Of a stretch of DNA of 64,000 nucleotides, positions 53,662-62,664 are shown piece by piece (within the stretch, counting starts at the first letter, position 1; each line of letters starts with the position of its first letter). This DNA comes from CAJGDV01 sp036667875 (GTDB taxonomy: Bacteria; Bacillota_I; Bacilli_A; RF39; UBA660). The translations under genes and the position numbers were made by a program. The notes beneath the pieces are model-generated. The model worked only from the letters and a program-made list of their open reading frames with translations, did no database searches and was not told the DNA's origin. The DNA is taken from NCBI GenBank assembly GCA_036667875.1, contig JAVWTD010000002.1:1-64000 (forward strand), read 5' to 3'.

Positions 53662-53689
53662 AAAAAGATAATTTAAATATTATCTTTTT
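53662..53689. terminator. Bidirectional terminator between ppdK and yigZ
   Basis: AAAAAGATAAT pairs exactly with ATTATCTTTTT over six bases. It lies between converging genes, and the yigZ end overlaps its right arm. Confidence 0.88.
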
Positions 53690-54257
53690 CTATATAAACA
53701 TTTTCAATAAAAGTTGGGTTCCAATCTTCATTAATTATATCTATATTATTATCTGGTATTAATAGTGTGTATTTAATTGTTTCATTAAATATTTTCTCTA
53801 AGATTTTAACTTTTTCTAAAACTTTATCAACTACTTTTACATTATCATATTTAAATGTAATACTAATTTTTTTACCCTTAACGAGTTCTAGTTTTTGACT
53901 TATTATTAGACTGTTTGTTGTACTTTTTCGGTAAGCCCTAACAAGACCACCAGCCCCAAGTTTAATACCTCCAAAATACCTAATAACTACACATAAAACA
54001 AAATTTAAATCACTACTCTCTAAAACATTTAAAATAGGTAATCCAGCAGTTCCACTTGGTTCACCATCATCATTAAATCTTTTTATTCCATTAATAATAT
54101 AAGCATAACAGTAGTGATTAGCGTCCTTATATTCTTCTTTTAATGAATTTAAATTATCTAAACATTCACTCACACTATAAACCTTTATTAAATGAGTAAT
54201 AAAACGTGATTTATTAATTATTAATGTGTTTTTAATATTTTCTTTTATAGTATACAT
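53673..54257 (-). CDS. YigZ/IMPACT family protein
   Basis: A 194-residue YigZ-family protein. The N-terminal IMPACT domain is clear: NKSRFITHLIKV, DANHYCYAYII, NDDGEPSGTAGLPIL, RYFGGIKLGAGGLVRAYRKS. The C-terminal DUF1949 domain follows (KKISITFKYDNV). Function is unclear; the fold is linked to translation control in eukaryotes. Start after a GGTGAT site on the minus strand. Confidence 0.93.
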   Translation of the reverse strand: MYTIKENIKNTLIINKSRFITHLIKVYSVSECLDNLNSLKEEYKDANHYCYAYIINGIKRFNDDGEPSGTAGLPILNVLESSDLNFVLCVVIRYFGGIKLGAGGLVRAYRKSTTNSLIISQKLELVKGKKISITFKYDNVKVVDKVLEKVKILEKIFNETIKYTLLIPDNNIDIINEDWNPTFIENVYIEKDNI

Positions 54258-54329
54258 TTTCTCATCACCTATAATAAATTATAACACGAAACTGTTAAAA
54301 CTGTGGTATAATTAAGCAAGGTGATAGAA

Positions 54330-54839
54330 ATGACATGTAATTTAAAATATGACTTATTAGTACAATTTATCTGTCTGATTGGCTTTTACTATTTAGCGAC
54401 TAGTTTATTCAAAAAGAAAAAGGATGATATAATTGCAAATCAAATCGTCGCAAGTTTCTTTTTTCTAATACATTATGCCTTTCTAGATGCAATGTCTGGA
54501 GCTGTTACAAGCTTAATTATAATGGTACGTAATGTATTATTCCACAAATTTAAAAATCAAAAACTATTATCAAAAATATTTTATATAGTTTTTATTGTTT
54601 CAGGAATAATATTCTTTGATGAGTGGTATTCCGTATTGCCTATAATAGGTTCAATTATTTATACCCATCTTATGACTAAGAATAAAAGTAAAGTACTTGT
54701 AGGAAACGTCATCAATGCATCATCATGGTGCCTTTATAATATCTTAGCAGGAAGTTATGCAGGAGTTTTAACAGAGGGAACAGTTCTAATTATGGCTTTA
54801 ATATCAATAGGAAGAAGGAAGAAAAGTAAAACAATATAG
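54330..54839 (+). CDS. YgjV-like inner membrane protein
   Basis: A 169-residue membrane protein with about six helices and the YgjV-family pattern: QIVASFFFLIHYAFLDAMSG, VTSLIIMVRNVLF, INASSWCLYNILAGSYAGVL. Function unknown. ATG 54330 chosen; the in-frame GTG at 54321 belongs to the GGTGAT ribosome site. A -10 box (TATAAT, about 54306-54311) is only 19 bases before the start, diverging from yigZ. Confidence 0.82.
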   Translation: MTCNLKYDLLVQFICLIGFYYLATSLFKKKKDDIIANQIVASFFFLIHYAFLDAMSGAVTSLIIMVRNVLFHKFKNQKLLSKIFYIVFIVSGIIFFDEWYSVLPIIGSIIYTHLMTKNKSKVLVGNVINASSWCLYNILAGSYAGVLTEGTVLIMALISIGRRKKSKTI

Positions 54840-54857
54840 TTTTATTTTTTATTTAAA

Positions 54858-55511
54858 ATGAAAGAAAAATATTACACTTATAAACTAAATCCAGTTTCTC
54901 TTAACATATTATGCATAATAATATTTATACCTTTATTTATAATTAATTATAAACCAATCAACTTTACTTTCATAAGTTTAATACTGGTAGTATTTTGGTT
55001 TATACTTCATGAATTTATTCATGGCTTAGGATTCATGATTTATGCAAACCCCAAGAATATTAATTACGGTGTTGAACTAGAAAAAGGAATATTTTACTGC
55101 ATGTGTAAAGAACGAATATCAAAAAAAGGAATAATGGTTGCTCTCTTGCTTCCCTTATTCATTATTGGGTTATTTACATATTTTATTGGTATCATTTTTA
55201 ATTTATATTTTTTAACTTTTTTGTCAATAATTAATATAGCAGGGTCAGTTGGAGACATAGTAATGAGTTTATTTATTTTAAAACTTCCAAATGATATTAG
55301 TTATGTAGACTTAGGAGATACAACATCATTTACAATAATTTCTAAAAGAGACTTAAAACAATTTAAAATGATTGCTTTAAAATTAGAAAAAACAGGGGAC
55401 TACAAAAAAACAACACCAAAAACAAATAAAATTATAACAATTTCTAAAATATCTAAAGTAATATTTGCAATATTTCTAATTTTAAGTATAATATTTTTAG
55501 TGAGGTGTTAA
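54858..55511 (+). CDS. DUF3267 membrane protein, zincin-like
   Basis: A 217-residue protein with four to five membrane helices. WFILHEFIHGLGFMIYANPK (about residues 46-65) contains HEFIH, the HExxH zinc-binding motif of DUF3267 proteins, thought to be membrane zincin proteases. Helices near 15-30, 90-115, 120-140 and 197-215. Substrate unknown. No clear ribosome site; it may be translated from the ygjV transcript. Confidence 0.82.
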   Translation: MKEKYYTYKLNPVSLNILCIIIFIPLFIINYKPINFTFISLILVVFWFILHEFIHGLGFMIYANPKNINYGVELEKGIFYCMCKERISKKGIMVALLLPLFIIGLFTYFIGIIFNLYFLTFLSIINIAGSVGDIVMSLFILKLPNDISYVDLGDTTSFTIISKRDLKQFKMIALKLEKTGDYKKTTPKTNKIITISKISKVIFAIFLILSIIFLVRC

Positions 55512-55513
55512 AA

Positions 55514-57277
55514 ATGGATTATATTAAGAAGAAACTTTCCTTAGTACCAGATAAACCAGGATGTTATCAAATGAAAAACGAAGACGGAATTATAATCTAT
55601 GTTGGAAAAGCTAAAAACTTAAAAAATAGACTAGCTTCTTATTTTAGAGGAAACCATACTGGTAAAACTCTAAAACTAGTTAGTGAAATTAAAGATTTTG
55701 AATATATAGTAGTTGATTCAGAAACAGAATCTCTAGTTTTAGAATTAAATCTAATAAAAAAATATGATCCAAAATATAACATCCTTTTAAGAGATGATAA
55801 AAGTTATCCTTATATTGAATTAACAACGGGTACTTATCCTAGACTTAATGTCGTAAGAAATTTAAACAGGAAAAAGAATAATAAAAATAAAATGTTTGGA
55901 CCCTATCCAAATGTAACAGCTGCAAGAACAACCGTAAATCTTTTAAATCGCATTTATCCTTTAAGAAAATGTACTACATTTAATAAAAAGCCTTGTTTAT
56001 ATTATCATATAGGACAATGTTTAGGTTATTGTTCTATAGAAGTAGAAAAACAAAAAGTTGAAGAAATGACTAATGAAATATTATCATTCTTAAAAGGAAA
56101 TGATGAAATAGTAACAAAAAAACTAAAAGAAGAAATGAAATCTGAAAGTGATAAACTTAATTTTGAAAAAGCAAAAGAACTTAAAGAGATGCTTGACTAT
56201 ATCGAATATGTTTTAACTCGTCAAAAAGTTGAAACATCAGATTTTATTGATCGTGATATTTTTGGATACTACGAAAATAAAGGATATTTAAGTATACAAG
56301 TATTCTTTATAAGAGGTGGAAAGATTCTTGAAAGAGTTTCTAAAATATTTCCGATGATTGACAATTCTTCTGAAGAACTTTCAAGATATATTGCTAAATT
56401 TTATGAAAAAAATATATTACCTCCAAAAGAAATTCTAGTACCATCAATTGTAAATTCTAAAGTTTTAGAAGAATACTTGAATTTGCGTGTTTTAACTCCT
56501 CAAAGAGGAGTAAAGAAATCAATATTGGATATGGCTTCAGAAAATGCTAAAATAAGTTTAGAAAATAAATTTGAACTTATAAAAAGAGATGAATCTAAAA
56601 CTATCTGTGCTAATGAAGAACTTAAAAATTTATTGGAATTAAAAAGACTAGACAGAATAGAAATATTTGATAACGCTCATCTTTTTGGAACTTATAGTGT
56701 TTCTGGCATGGTAGTATTTGTAGATGGTGTTCCTAGTAAAAATGATTATAGAAAATATAAAGTAAGTGTAGAAATTAATGATGATTATCAAACAATGAGA
56801 GAAGTCATTTATAGAAGATATTTTAAAGTACTTAATGAAAACTTAAAAAAGCCTGATTTAATCATAGTAGATGGCGGGATAGGGCAATTAAACGTTGCAC
56901 TTGATGTAATTGAGTCACTAGGTTTAAGTATCCCTGTAGTAAGCCTTAAAAAGGATATTAAACACTCTACTAGTGCCCTACTTAAAGAAGGAAAAGAAAT
57001 TCCTATAAATAAAAGAAGTAATCTATTTCACTATTTAGAAAGAATGCAAGACGAAGTGCATAACTTCACCATTGCATATCATAAACAATTAAGAAGCAAA
57101 GGTGCCCTTGAAAGCATTTTAGAAAACGCATCAGGAATTGGAGAAAAAAGAAAAATAGAATTATTAAAAAAATATAAAACAATTAATAAATTAAAAGAAC
57201 TTACTATTGAAGAACTAGAAGAGACACTTCCAAAGAGCATAGCTGTTAGTCTACATGAGTTTCTTAAAAACTATTAA
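55514..57277 (+). CDS. uvrC: Excinuclease ABC subunit C
   Basis: A 587-residue UvrC of normal length. GIY-YIG nuclease domain (GCYQMKNEDGIIIYVGKAKN), UVR motif (SDKLNFEKAKELKEMLDYIE), RNase H-like nuclease domain (RIEIFDNAHLFGTYSVSGMV; IIVDGGIGQLNVA) and C-terminal helix-hairpin-helix (LENASGIGEKRKIELLKKYK). It makes both cuts in nucleotide excision repair with UvrA and UvrB, which are not in the window. ATG 55514 follows GAGGTG; stop lies inside a terminator. Confidence 0.97.
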   Translation: MDYIKKKLSLVPDKPGCYQMKNEDGIIIYVGKAKNLKNRLASYFRGNHTGKTLKLVSEIKDFEYIVVDSETESLVLELNLIKKYDPKYNILLRDDKSYPYIELTTGTYPRLNVVRNLNRKKNNKNKMFGPYPNVTAARTTVNLLNRIYPLRKCTTFNKKPCLYYHIGQCLGYCSIEVEKQKVEEMTNEILSFLKGNDEIVTKKLKEEMKSESDKLNFEKAKELKEMLDYIEYVLTRQKVETSDFIDRDIFGYYENKGYLSIQVFFIRGGKILERVSKIFPMIDNSSEELSRYIAKFYEKNILPPKEILVPSIVNSKVLEEYLNLRVLTPQRGVKKSILDMASENAKISLENKFELIKRDESKTICANEELKNLLELKRLDRIEIFDNAHLFGTYSVSGMVVFVDGVPSKNDYRKYKVSVEINDDYQTMREVIYRRYFKVLNENLKKPDLIIVDGGIGQLNVALDVIESLGLSIPVVSLKKDIKHSTSALLKEGKEIPINKRSNLFHYLERMQDEVHNFTIAYHKQLRSKGALESILENASGIGEKRKIELLKKYKTINKLKELTIEELEETLPKSIAVSLHEFLKNY

Positions 57278-57294
57278 CAAATAATAGTTTTTTT
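57267..57294 (+). terminator. Terminator overlapping uvrC stop
   Basis: AAAACTATTA pairs exactly with TAATAGTTTT over ACAAA, then T's. The TAA stop lies at the loop edge. Confidence 0.85.
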
Positions 57295-57322
57295 ATGATA
57301 TAATCTAAAAAAGGTGATAAAT

Positions 57323-59038
57323 ATGGGAAAAATACAAATAATGGATGAAATTTTAGCCAATAAAATAGCAGCGGGAGAAGTAGTTGAAAAGTGCTCCTCA
57401 GTTGTTAAAGAATTAGTAGAAAATAGTATAGATGCTGGATCTAAATCAATTAAAGTAGAATTAATAGAGGCAGGAACTAGATTAATTAGAGTAGTTGATG
57501 ATGGAATAGGAATGGATGAAAGTGATGCCATAAATGCATTTCAAAGGCACGCTACTAGTAAAATAAAAAATGAAGATGATCTTTATAGAATTAATACTCT
57601 AGGGTTCCGTGGCGAAGCATTACCTAGTATTGCTAGTGTTTCTAAAATAACATTAAAAACATGTACCGATGATATTGGAATAATAGTAGAAATGGAATCA
57701 GGAAGAGTAAAAGAAGTTAAAAAAGGCGATGCAAGAGTAGGCACAATTATTGAAGTAAAAGACTTGTTTTATAATACTCCTGCTAGACTTAAATATATTA
57801 AAAGTTTATATACAGAATTAGCAAATGTTACAGAATATATGAATAAAATCTCTTTATCACATCCTGAAATAATGTTTACTTTAATAAATAACGATAATAT
57901 TATTTTAAAAACAGATGGAAGAAAAGAATTATTAAAAACAATCAAAGATATATACGGAGTAGAAGTAGCAAGAAAAATGTTTAAAATTGAAGGGTCAAAC
58001 GAAGATTATCTTATAAAAGGTTATATTAGTTTCCCAGAAATAAACAGGAGCAATAGAAATCACATGGTAACTCTAGTAAATAATCGAGTAGTTAGAAATA
58101 CCTTCTTAAACCAAATAATAAACGATAGTTATCACACCTATAAACCTGATACAAGGTATCCTATAGTAGTCCTATATATCGAAGTAGACCCAAGTTTGAT
58201 TGACGTTAATATTCATCCAACCAAAATGGATATAAAATTTTCAAAAATGGAAAAACTTACAGAATTATTGAGTGTTACTATAAAAGATACTATAGGTAAG
58301 AAAAACTTAATTCCAAAAATTGAATCATCACCTGAAACGAATATACCAAAACAACAATTTACATTTGATTTAGAAAGAGAAAAAGAGTTACCACTTTTTG
58401 TTAATGAAGAAATTTTAGAATATAAAGAAGAAGAAAAAAGACTTCCAGAAATGTATCCTGTAGGATTAGTTCATGGCACATACATAATTTGTCAAAATGA
58501 ATTAGGTATGTATTTAATTGACCAACATGCTGCAAAAGAAAGAATTAACTATGAAATTATAAAAGAAAGTTTAGGACATCCAAAAAATAAATTTACAAAC
58601 TTATTAATACCATTAACAATAGAGTATACTAGTGATGAATTCATTATTTTAAAAGAAAACTTAGAATTTATTAAAGGTTTAAATATTGGTATTGAAGAAT
58701 TTGGAATTAATTCAGTTATAATAAAATATCATCCAACATGGTTACCTATTGGAAATGAAATTAATACCATAAAAAAAATTCTAGAACTTATTATAATTTC
58801 AGAAAAAAACTTTTCTATAATAAAATTTAATGATAAACTAGCCACACTAGTAGCCTGTAAAATGAGTATTAAAGCTAATACATGTATAACTATTCCTGAA
58901 ATGGAACATTTAATAAACGATTTAAAAAAATGCTCTAATCCATTTAACTGTCCTCATGGAAGACCAACAATTATTTTTTATTCATCTTACGAATTAGAAA
59001 AGTTATTTAAAAGAAGTGGATTTGAAAACCTAATTTAG
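57323..59038 (+). CDS. mutL: DNA mismatch repair protein MutL
   Basis: A 571-residue MutL. GHKL ATPase with ANKIAAGEVVEKCSSVVKEL, VENSIDAGSKSIKVE, VVDDGIGMD and FRGEALPSIASV. The C-terminal domain has the endonuclease motif LIDQHAAKERINYE and CPHGRPTIIF, so it should nick DNA itself, as in bacteria without MutH. mutS, usually next to it, is replaced here by uvrC. ATG 57323 follows AAAGGTGAT; -10 box TATAAT at about 57299-57304. Confidence 0.96.
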   Translation: MGKIQIMDEILANKIAAGEVVEKCSSVVKELVENSIDAGSKSIKVELIEAGTRLIRVVDDGIGMDESDAINAFQRHATSKIKNEDDLYRINTLGFRGEALPSIASVSKITLKTCTDDIGIIVEMESGRVKEVKKGDARVGTIIEVKDLFYNTPARLKYIKSLYTELANVTEYMNKISLSHPEIMFTLINNDNIILKTDGRKELLKTIKDIYGVEVARKMFKIEGSNEDYLIKGYISFPEINRSNRNHMVTLVNNRVVRNTFLNQIINDSYHTYKPDTRYPIVVLYIEVDPSLIDVNIHPTKMDIKFSKMEKLTELLSVTIKDTIGKKNLIPKIESSPETNIPKQQFTFDLEREKELPLFVNEEILEYKEEEKRLPEMYPVGLVHGTYIICQNELGMYLIDQHAAKERINYEIIKESLGHPKNKFTNLLIPLTIEYTSDEFIILKENLEFIKGLNIGIEEFGINSVIIKYHPTWLPIGNEINTIKKILELIIISEKNFSIIKFNDKLATLVACKMSIKANTCITIPEMEHLINDLKKCSNPFNCPHGRPTIIFYSSYELEKLFKRSGFENLI

Positions 59039-59047
59039 GTTTTTTTC
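59025..59047 (+). terminator. Terminator overlapping mutL stop
   Basis: AAAACCTA pairs with TAGGTTTT over ATT, followed by T's. The TAG stop is the start of the 3' arm. Confidence 0.85.
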
Positions 59048-59110
59048 TTTTGCTCTCTTTTTTCGACAAAAAGTGCAACAAATATATGAAATAATATTAA
59101 TGGTGATAAA

Positions 59111-59575
59111 ATGAAAAAATATTTAGGTCCAGTAATATGCTCATTAATAGTTGGATTTCTAGCATCAAAATTTATGTTCAACCAATATAAATATCAAGCT
59201 AACATAACAAGTGTTTTTAAAAACCAAACAAAACTATATTTTATAAGACAAGGCGTATATTCAACAATAGACGCCATGAAAGAAAACCTTGCTAAATTTG
59301 GTTATTATATTTATTCTACAACCGAAGACAAGTATTACGCATATATTGGAATTACAAAAGACTCAAACAATTTAGAAAAAATAAAAGGATATTATAAATC
59401 TTTAGGATATGATATATATGTACAGGAACTTTCAGTCGACAACAAAGATTTTATAGTTATTCTTGATCAATATGACAATTTATTAAATAGTGCAACTGAT
59501 AACAAAATAATAGCAGCAATCATGGAAAACGTTCTTGTTGAATATGAAAAGAGGTGCTTAGATGGCAAGAATTAA
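59111..59575 (+). CDS. Membrane-anchored SPOR-like protein
   Basis: A 154-residue protein with one N-terminal membrane helix (about residues 5-22) and an outer alpha/beta domain: KLYFIRQGVYSTIDAMKENL, YYIYSTTEDKYYAYIGITKD, LEKIKGYYKSLGYDIYVQEL. Two beta-alpha-beta units of this spacing resemble SPOR domains that bind bare glycan strands at division sites; this is a fold-level guess. It overlaps radC by 14 bases and so is coupled to the mre/spo operon. In Bacillus the comparable place holds other genes. Confidence 0.65.
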   Translation: MKKYLGPVICSLIVGFLASKFMFNQYKYQANITSVFKNQTKLYFIRQGVYSTIDAMKENLAKFGYYIYSTTEDKYYAYIGITKDSNNLEKIKGYYKSLGYDIYVQELSVDNKDFIVILDQYDNLLNSATDNKIIAAIMENVLVEYEKRCLDGKN

Positions 59576-60245
59576 AGACATCCCTTTATTAGATAGACCA
59601 AGAGAAAGACTTATAGAAGTTGGTAGAGAAAATCTTTCTAATGAAGAACTAATTTCTATAATATTAAAAACAGGAACAAAAAATAAAAATGCTAAAATGA
59701 TAAGTAGTGAATTATTAATAAATCTAGGAGATATAAAAAACTTAAACAATATAAGTTATAATAAACTATTAGAAATAGAAGGTATAGGTCCTGTTAAAGC
59801 AACCGAACTTCTAGCATGTATTGAATTAGGCAAAAGAATAAATACAAAAATTATAAGTATAAATAATATTAAATTTACTAATCCAGAAATAATTTATGAA
59901 TACTATAAACAAACTTTAGGAAATAAAAAACAAGAACATTTTTACTGTATTTACCTTGATAATGCAAAAAAAATAGTAAAAGAAAAATTACTTTTTATTG
60001 GAACAATCGATTATAGCATGGTAACACCAAGAGAGGTTTTTAAAGAGGCTTATTTATGTGATGCAACAGGAATTATATGTATCCATAATCATCCAAGTGG
60101 TAATGTACTTCCTAGTAAAGAAGACATTAATTTAACTAATAAATTAATAGAACTAGGAAATCTTTTTAATATTTCAATAGTAGATCATATAATAATTTCA
60201 AAAACAGGATATTATAGTTTATATGAAAATGGTGATATAAAATGA
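59562..60245 (+). CDS. radC: RadC family protein
   Basis: A 227-residue RadC with N-terminal helix-hairpin-helix-like region (LLEIEGIGPVKATELLACIE) and a C-terminal JAB/MPN domain with Glu, IHNHPSGNVLPSKEDIN and Asp, the zinc-binding JAMM-type motif. Its function in DNA repair is doubtful; it is the usual neighbour of mreB in Bacilli. Ribosome site GAGGTG; the stop overlaps mreC (ATGA). Confidence 0.95.
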   Translation: MARIKDIPLLDRPRERLIEVGRENLSNEELISIILKTGTKNKNAKMISSELLINLGDIKNLNNISYNKLLEIEGIGPVKATELLACIELGKRINTKIISINNIKFTNPEIIYEYYKQTLGNKKQEHFYCIYLDNAKKIVKEKLLFIGTIDYSMVTPREVFKEAYLCDATGIICIHNHPSGNVLPSKEDINLTNKLIELGNLFNISIVDHIIISKTGYYSLYENGDIK

Positions 60246-60946
60246 TAAAGAAAATATTATTTGTAATTTTTATAATTGTTATTTTGAATTTTACAATAAA
60301 TGATTCTAGAAAACTATTATTTATAGAGTCAACCATAAGAAATACAGCCCTTTCCGTAAACCGTATTTTTACAATAAATAAAAAAGTAAAAATAAACAAT
60401 GAAAAAGCCTTGAAAAGTGAAATTAAAGAATTAAAGGAACTATTAAAATTAAACACAATAACAAGCACCTATAAACTCACAAACGCTACCGTTATTGAAA
60501 GAAGTATTAAAGATTACTATAATATAGTAACAATTGATAAAGGCTCTAAAAATGGTATTAAAAAGGATCAAGCAGTTGTTACAGGAGAAGGGCTTATTGG
60601 TAAAACATTAAAAGTAACAAAAAACACTAGTCAAGTAAAACTTATTACAAGTTCAGACATTTATAATAAAATATCTGTTTTAATAAATGAAAAAACTTTT
60701 GGAATATTATCAGGATATGATATAAAAACAAATTCATTTCTAGTAGAAGCTGATGAAGTAGTAAAAGAAGGAGACATAGTAACTACTACAGGCTTAGGTA
60801 ATATTTATCCAAACGGTGTTAAAATAGGGAAAGTAGTAAGAATATCAAAAGATAATTTTGACCTTTCATATATTGTTAAAATTGATTCATCAGTAGACAT
60901 TAAAAATTTTCATTATGTAGCAGTACTTGATAGATATAATGATTAA
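60242..60946 (+). CDS. mreC: Rod shape-determining protein MreC
   Basis: A 234-residue MreC: membrane helix (residues 3-18), coiled coil (ALKSEIKELKELLKLN), and beta domains with VTIDKGSKNGIKKDQAVVTG, EGLIGKTLKV and TTGLGNIYPNGVKIGKVV. It organises the elongasome with MreD and PBPs outside the membrane. The gene directly follows radC; mreB, normally between them, is not here. Somewhat shorter than Bacillus MreC (290). Confidence 0.95.
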   Translation: MIKKILFVIFIIVILNFTINDSRKLLFIESTIRNTALSVNRIFTINKKVKINNEKALKSEIKELKELLKLNTITSTYKLTNATVIERSIKDYYNIVTIDKGSKNGIKKDQAVVTGEGLIGKTLKVTKNTSQVKLITSSDIYNKISVLINEKTFGILSGYDIKTNSFLVEADEVVKEGDIVTTTGLGNIYPNGVKIGKVVRISKDNFDLSYIVKIDSSVDIKNFHYVAVLDRYND

Positions 60947-61289
60947 CTTCTTTATAGACTTAGTATGTTCTTCATTTATAGACAGCAAAACAATTCTACT
61001 AACCCTAAAAAATGAACACCTAAAAGCCTTTTTAATAGGCTTAATATATGATATAATTTTTAGCACATTTCCAGGTCTTAACGCTAGCGTGTTTTTAATA
61101 ATAAGTTACATGTATAAGTATCATTATATACTAAGATTATTAACCTATAAAATACTTACCTATTTAATCTTATTAAGTTACGCTTATATAAGTTTTAATT
61201 TAATAGTTCTTTTAAAATCATTACTAATTTTTACTATATTTAATTATTTATCATACATTATAATAAAGCGCATAAAATGGTTTAGGTGA
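60939..61289 (+). CDS. mreD: MreD-like membrane protein
   Basis: A 116-residue polytopic protein with about four helices and the MreD-like block FLIGLIYDIIFSTFPGLNAS (GLIYDi motif). It is short for MreD (about 170) and poorly conserved, so identity rests mainly on position after mreC, which it overlaps by 8 bases. ATG 60939 chosen over the upstream TTG. Confidence 0.82.
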   Translation: MINFFIDLVCSSFIDSKTILLTLKNEHLKAFLIGLIYDIIFSTFPGLNASVFLIISYMYKYHYILRLLTYKILTYLILLSYAYISFNLIVLLKSLLIFTIFNYLSYIIIKRIKWFR

Positions 61290-61296
61290 TAATTTA

Positions 61297-61857
61297 ATGG
61301 ATGATATATATACTTATAAAAGAAAAAAGAAAAAGAAAAATCATACAGATAAAATAATGATTTTAATAATAACTATTTTATCTACTATGATAGTATTAAA
61401 ACAAAACCCAAAATTAAAAGACAATATATTTAAAAAGTTTTATGAATCAAACATAAATTTTGCAAGTATTAACGAAGTATATAAAAGTTTTCTAGGAGAT
61501 GTTATTCCATTAAAAGCAACAACAAAAACAGTATTCAATGAAAAACTAGAATACACTAACAAAGAAAAATATCTAGATGGAGTAAAATTAAACGTTAAAG
61601 AAAATTATCTTGTCCCAGCAGCAACCTCTGGATTAGTAGTTTTCATAGGAGAAAAAGAAAACTATGGAAATACCATTATAATTCAACAAGTTGATGGAAT
61701 TGACTTAATGTATGGAAACTTAAATACTATTTCAGTTAAACTATATGACTACATTGAAAAAGGAAAAACAATTGGAGATACCTTAAGCACAAACCTCTAT
61801 TTAGTATATAAAAAAGAAGGAAAAATACTTAACTATGAAGAATATATTAAAGGTTAA
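61297..61857 (+). CDS. SpoIVFA-like M23-domain membrane protein
   Basis: A 186-residue protein: basic N terminus (YKRKKKKKNHTDK), one membrane helix (about 22-38), and a C-terminal degenerate LytM/M23 domain (VPAATSGLVVFIGEKENYGN, IIIQQVDGIDLMYGNL). The catalytic His residues of active M23 enzymes are missing, as in SpoIVFA, which inhibits and anchors the protease SpoIVFB. Position, topology and the overlapping protease gene match Bacillus spoIVFA-spoIVFB upstream of rplU. Confidence 0.82.
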   Translation: MDDIYTYKRKKKKKNHTDKIMILIITILSTMIVLKQNPKLKDNIFKKFYESNINFASINEVYKSFLGDVIPLKATTKTVFNEKLEYTNKEKYLDGVKLNVKENYLVPAATSGLVVFIGEKENYGNTIIIQQVDGIDLMYGNLNTISVKLYDYIEKGKTIGDTLSTNLYLVYKKEGKILNYEEYIKG

Positions 61858-62557
61858 TATATTCTTTTATGTTATATTTATAATAACAATCCTTACAGGT
61901 AACTTCAAAACCTTCATAATAATTACTTTAATTACTATCTTTCATGAATTAGGTCATATAATAACTGGAATTATTTGTGGTTTTAAAATAGAAAAAATAG
62001 TAATCGTTCCATTTGGTTTAATGACAGTTTTTAACAAAAAAATAAATGAATCATTTATTAAAGATTTTCTTCTAACCATAATGGGACCTGTTTTTCAAAT
62101 CTTTTTATTTCTTTTTATTAATGATTCATATATAAATAGAATTAATCTAATTATATTACTTTTTAACCTTCTACCTATTATCCCATTAGACGGTTCAAAA
62201 TTAATCAACATGATTCTTGAACTTATCTTTTCTTATAAAACTTCTTACTTAATAAGTTTCTATATATCTATTATAACAATTGTCTTACTTCTAAAACCTA
62301 CTTTAACTATCATATTAATTACAATAATATATTTTTGGAAAAATATAGAATATATTAAAAACATAAAATTCTATTTAAATAAGTTTTTATTTGAAAGATA
62401 CTTATATGGAATAAAATATACTAAAAAGCATGCTATAAAGACTCTAAAAGTCACAAAAATTAAAAAATTTGTTAAAAATATATTTATTACTAATAAAAGA
62501 ATTATAAATGAAGAAGAAATTATTGCTTTAATGTTTGACAAATCAAGGCTTTTATGA
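61835..62557 (+). CDS. M50 site-2 protease, SpoIVFB-like
   Basis: A 240-residue membrane metalloprotease. ITIFHELGHIITGIICGFKI has the HELGH zinc motif (about residue 34-38), and LLFNLLPIIPLDGSKLINMI the distal NLLPxxPLDG zinc ligand Asp. About six helices, then a C-terminal cytoplasmic tail with a CBS-like end (NEEEIIALMFDKSRLL). In Bacillus SpoIVFB cuts pro-sigma-K late in sporulation. It overlaps the spoIVFA-like gene by 23 bases and lies just before the L21 leader, as in Bacillus. The sigma-K gene is not in the window. Confidence 0.88.
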   Translation: MKNILKVNIFFYVIFIITILTGNFKTFIIITLITIFHELGHIITGIICGFKIEKIVIVPFGLMTVFNKKINESFIKDFLLTIMGPVFQIFLFLFINDSYINRINLIILLFNLLPIIPLDGSKLINMILELIFSYKTSYLISFYISIITIVLLLKPTLTIILITIIYFWKNIEYIKNIKFYLNKFLFERYLYGIKYTKKHAIKTLKVTKIKKFVKNIFITNKRIINEEEIIALMFDKSRLL

Positions 62558-62563
62558 TAAAAT
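62535..62563 (+). promoter_or_regulatory. Promoter of rplU operon
   Basis: TTGACA (62535-62540), 17-base spacer, TAAAAT (62558-62563) with TG upstream. It lies inside the end of the spoIVFB-like gene. Transcription would begin near 62570, at the first leader hairpin. Confidence 0.82.
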
Positions 62564-62569
62564 CTTTAA

Positions 62570-62657
62570 TTGTGTAGAGCCTTTTACTCTACAACCGCAC
62601 TGAAGAGGTTAAAAAACGAATACGTACCTTAAAGGCGAGTCTGAGAGAATGTTAGGA
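62570..62657 (+). ncRNA. Ribosomal protein L21 leader
   Basis: A hairpin TGTAGAG/CTCTACA (62573-62579 with 62587-62593) is followed by AACC-GCACTGAAGA-GGTT and a conserved-looking purine-rich region up to the AGGAGG site. Position, hairpin and the ACCGCACTGAAGAGGT block fit the L21 leader of Bacillota, thought to let L21 control its own operon. Confidence 0.82.
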
Positions 62658-62664
62658 GGATAAT

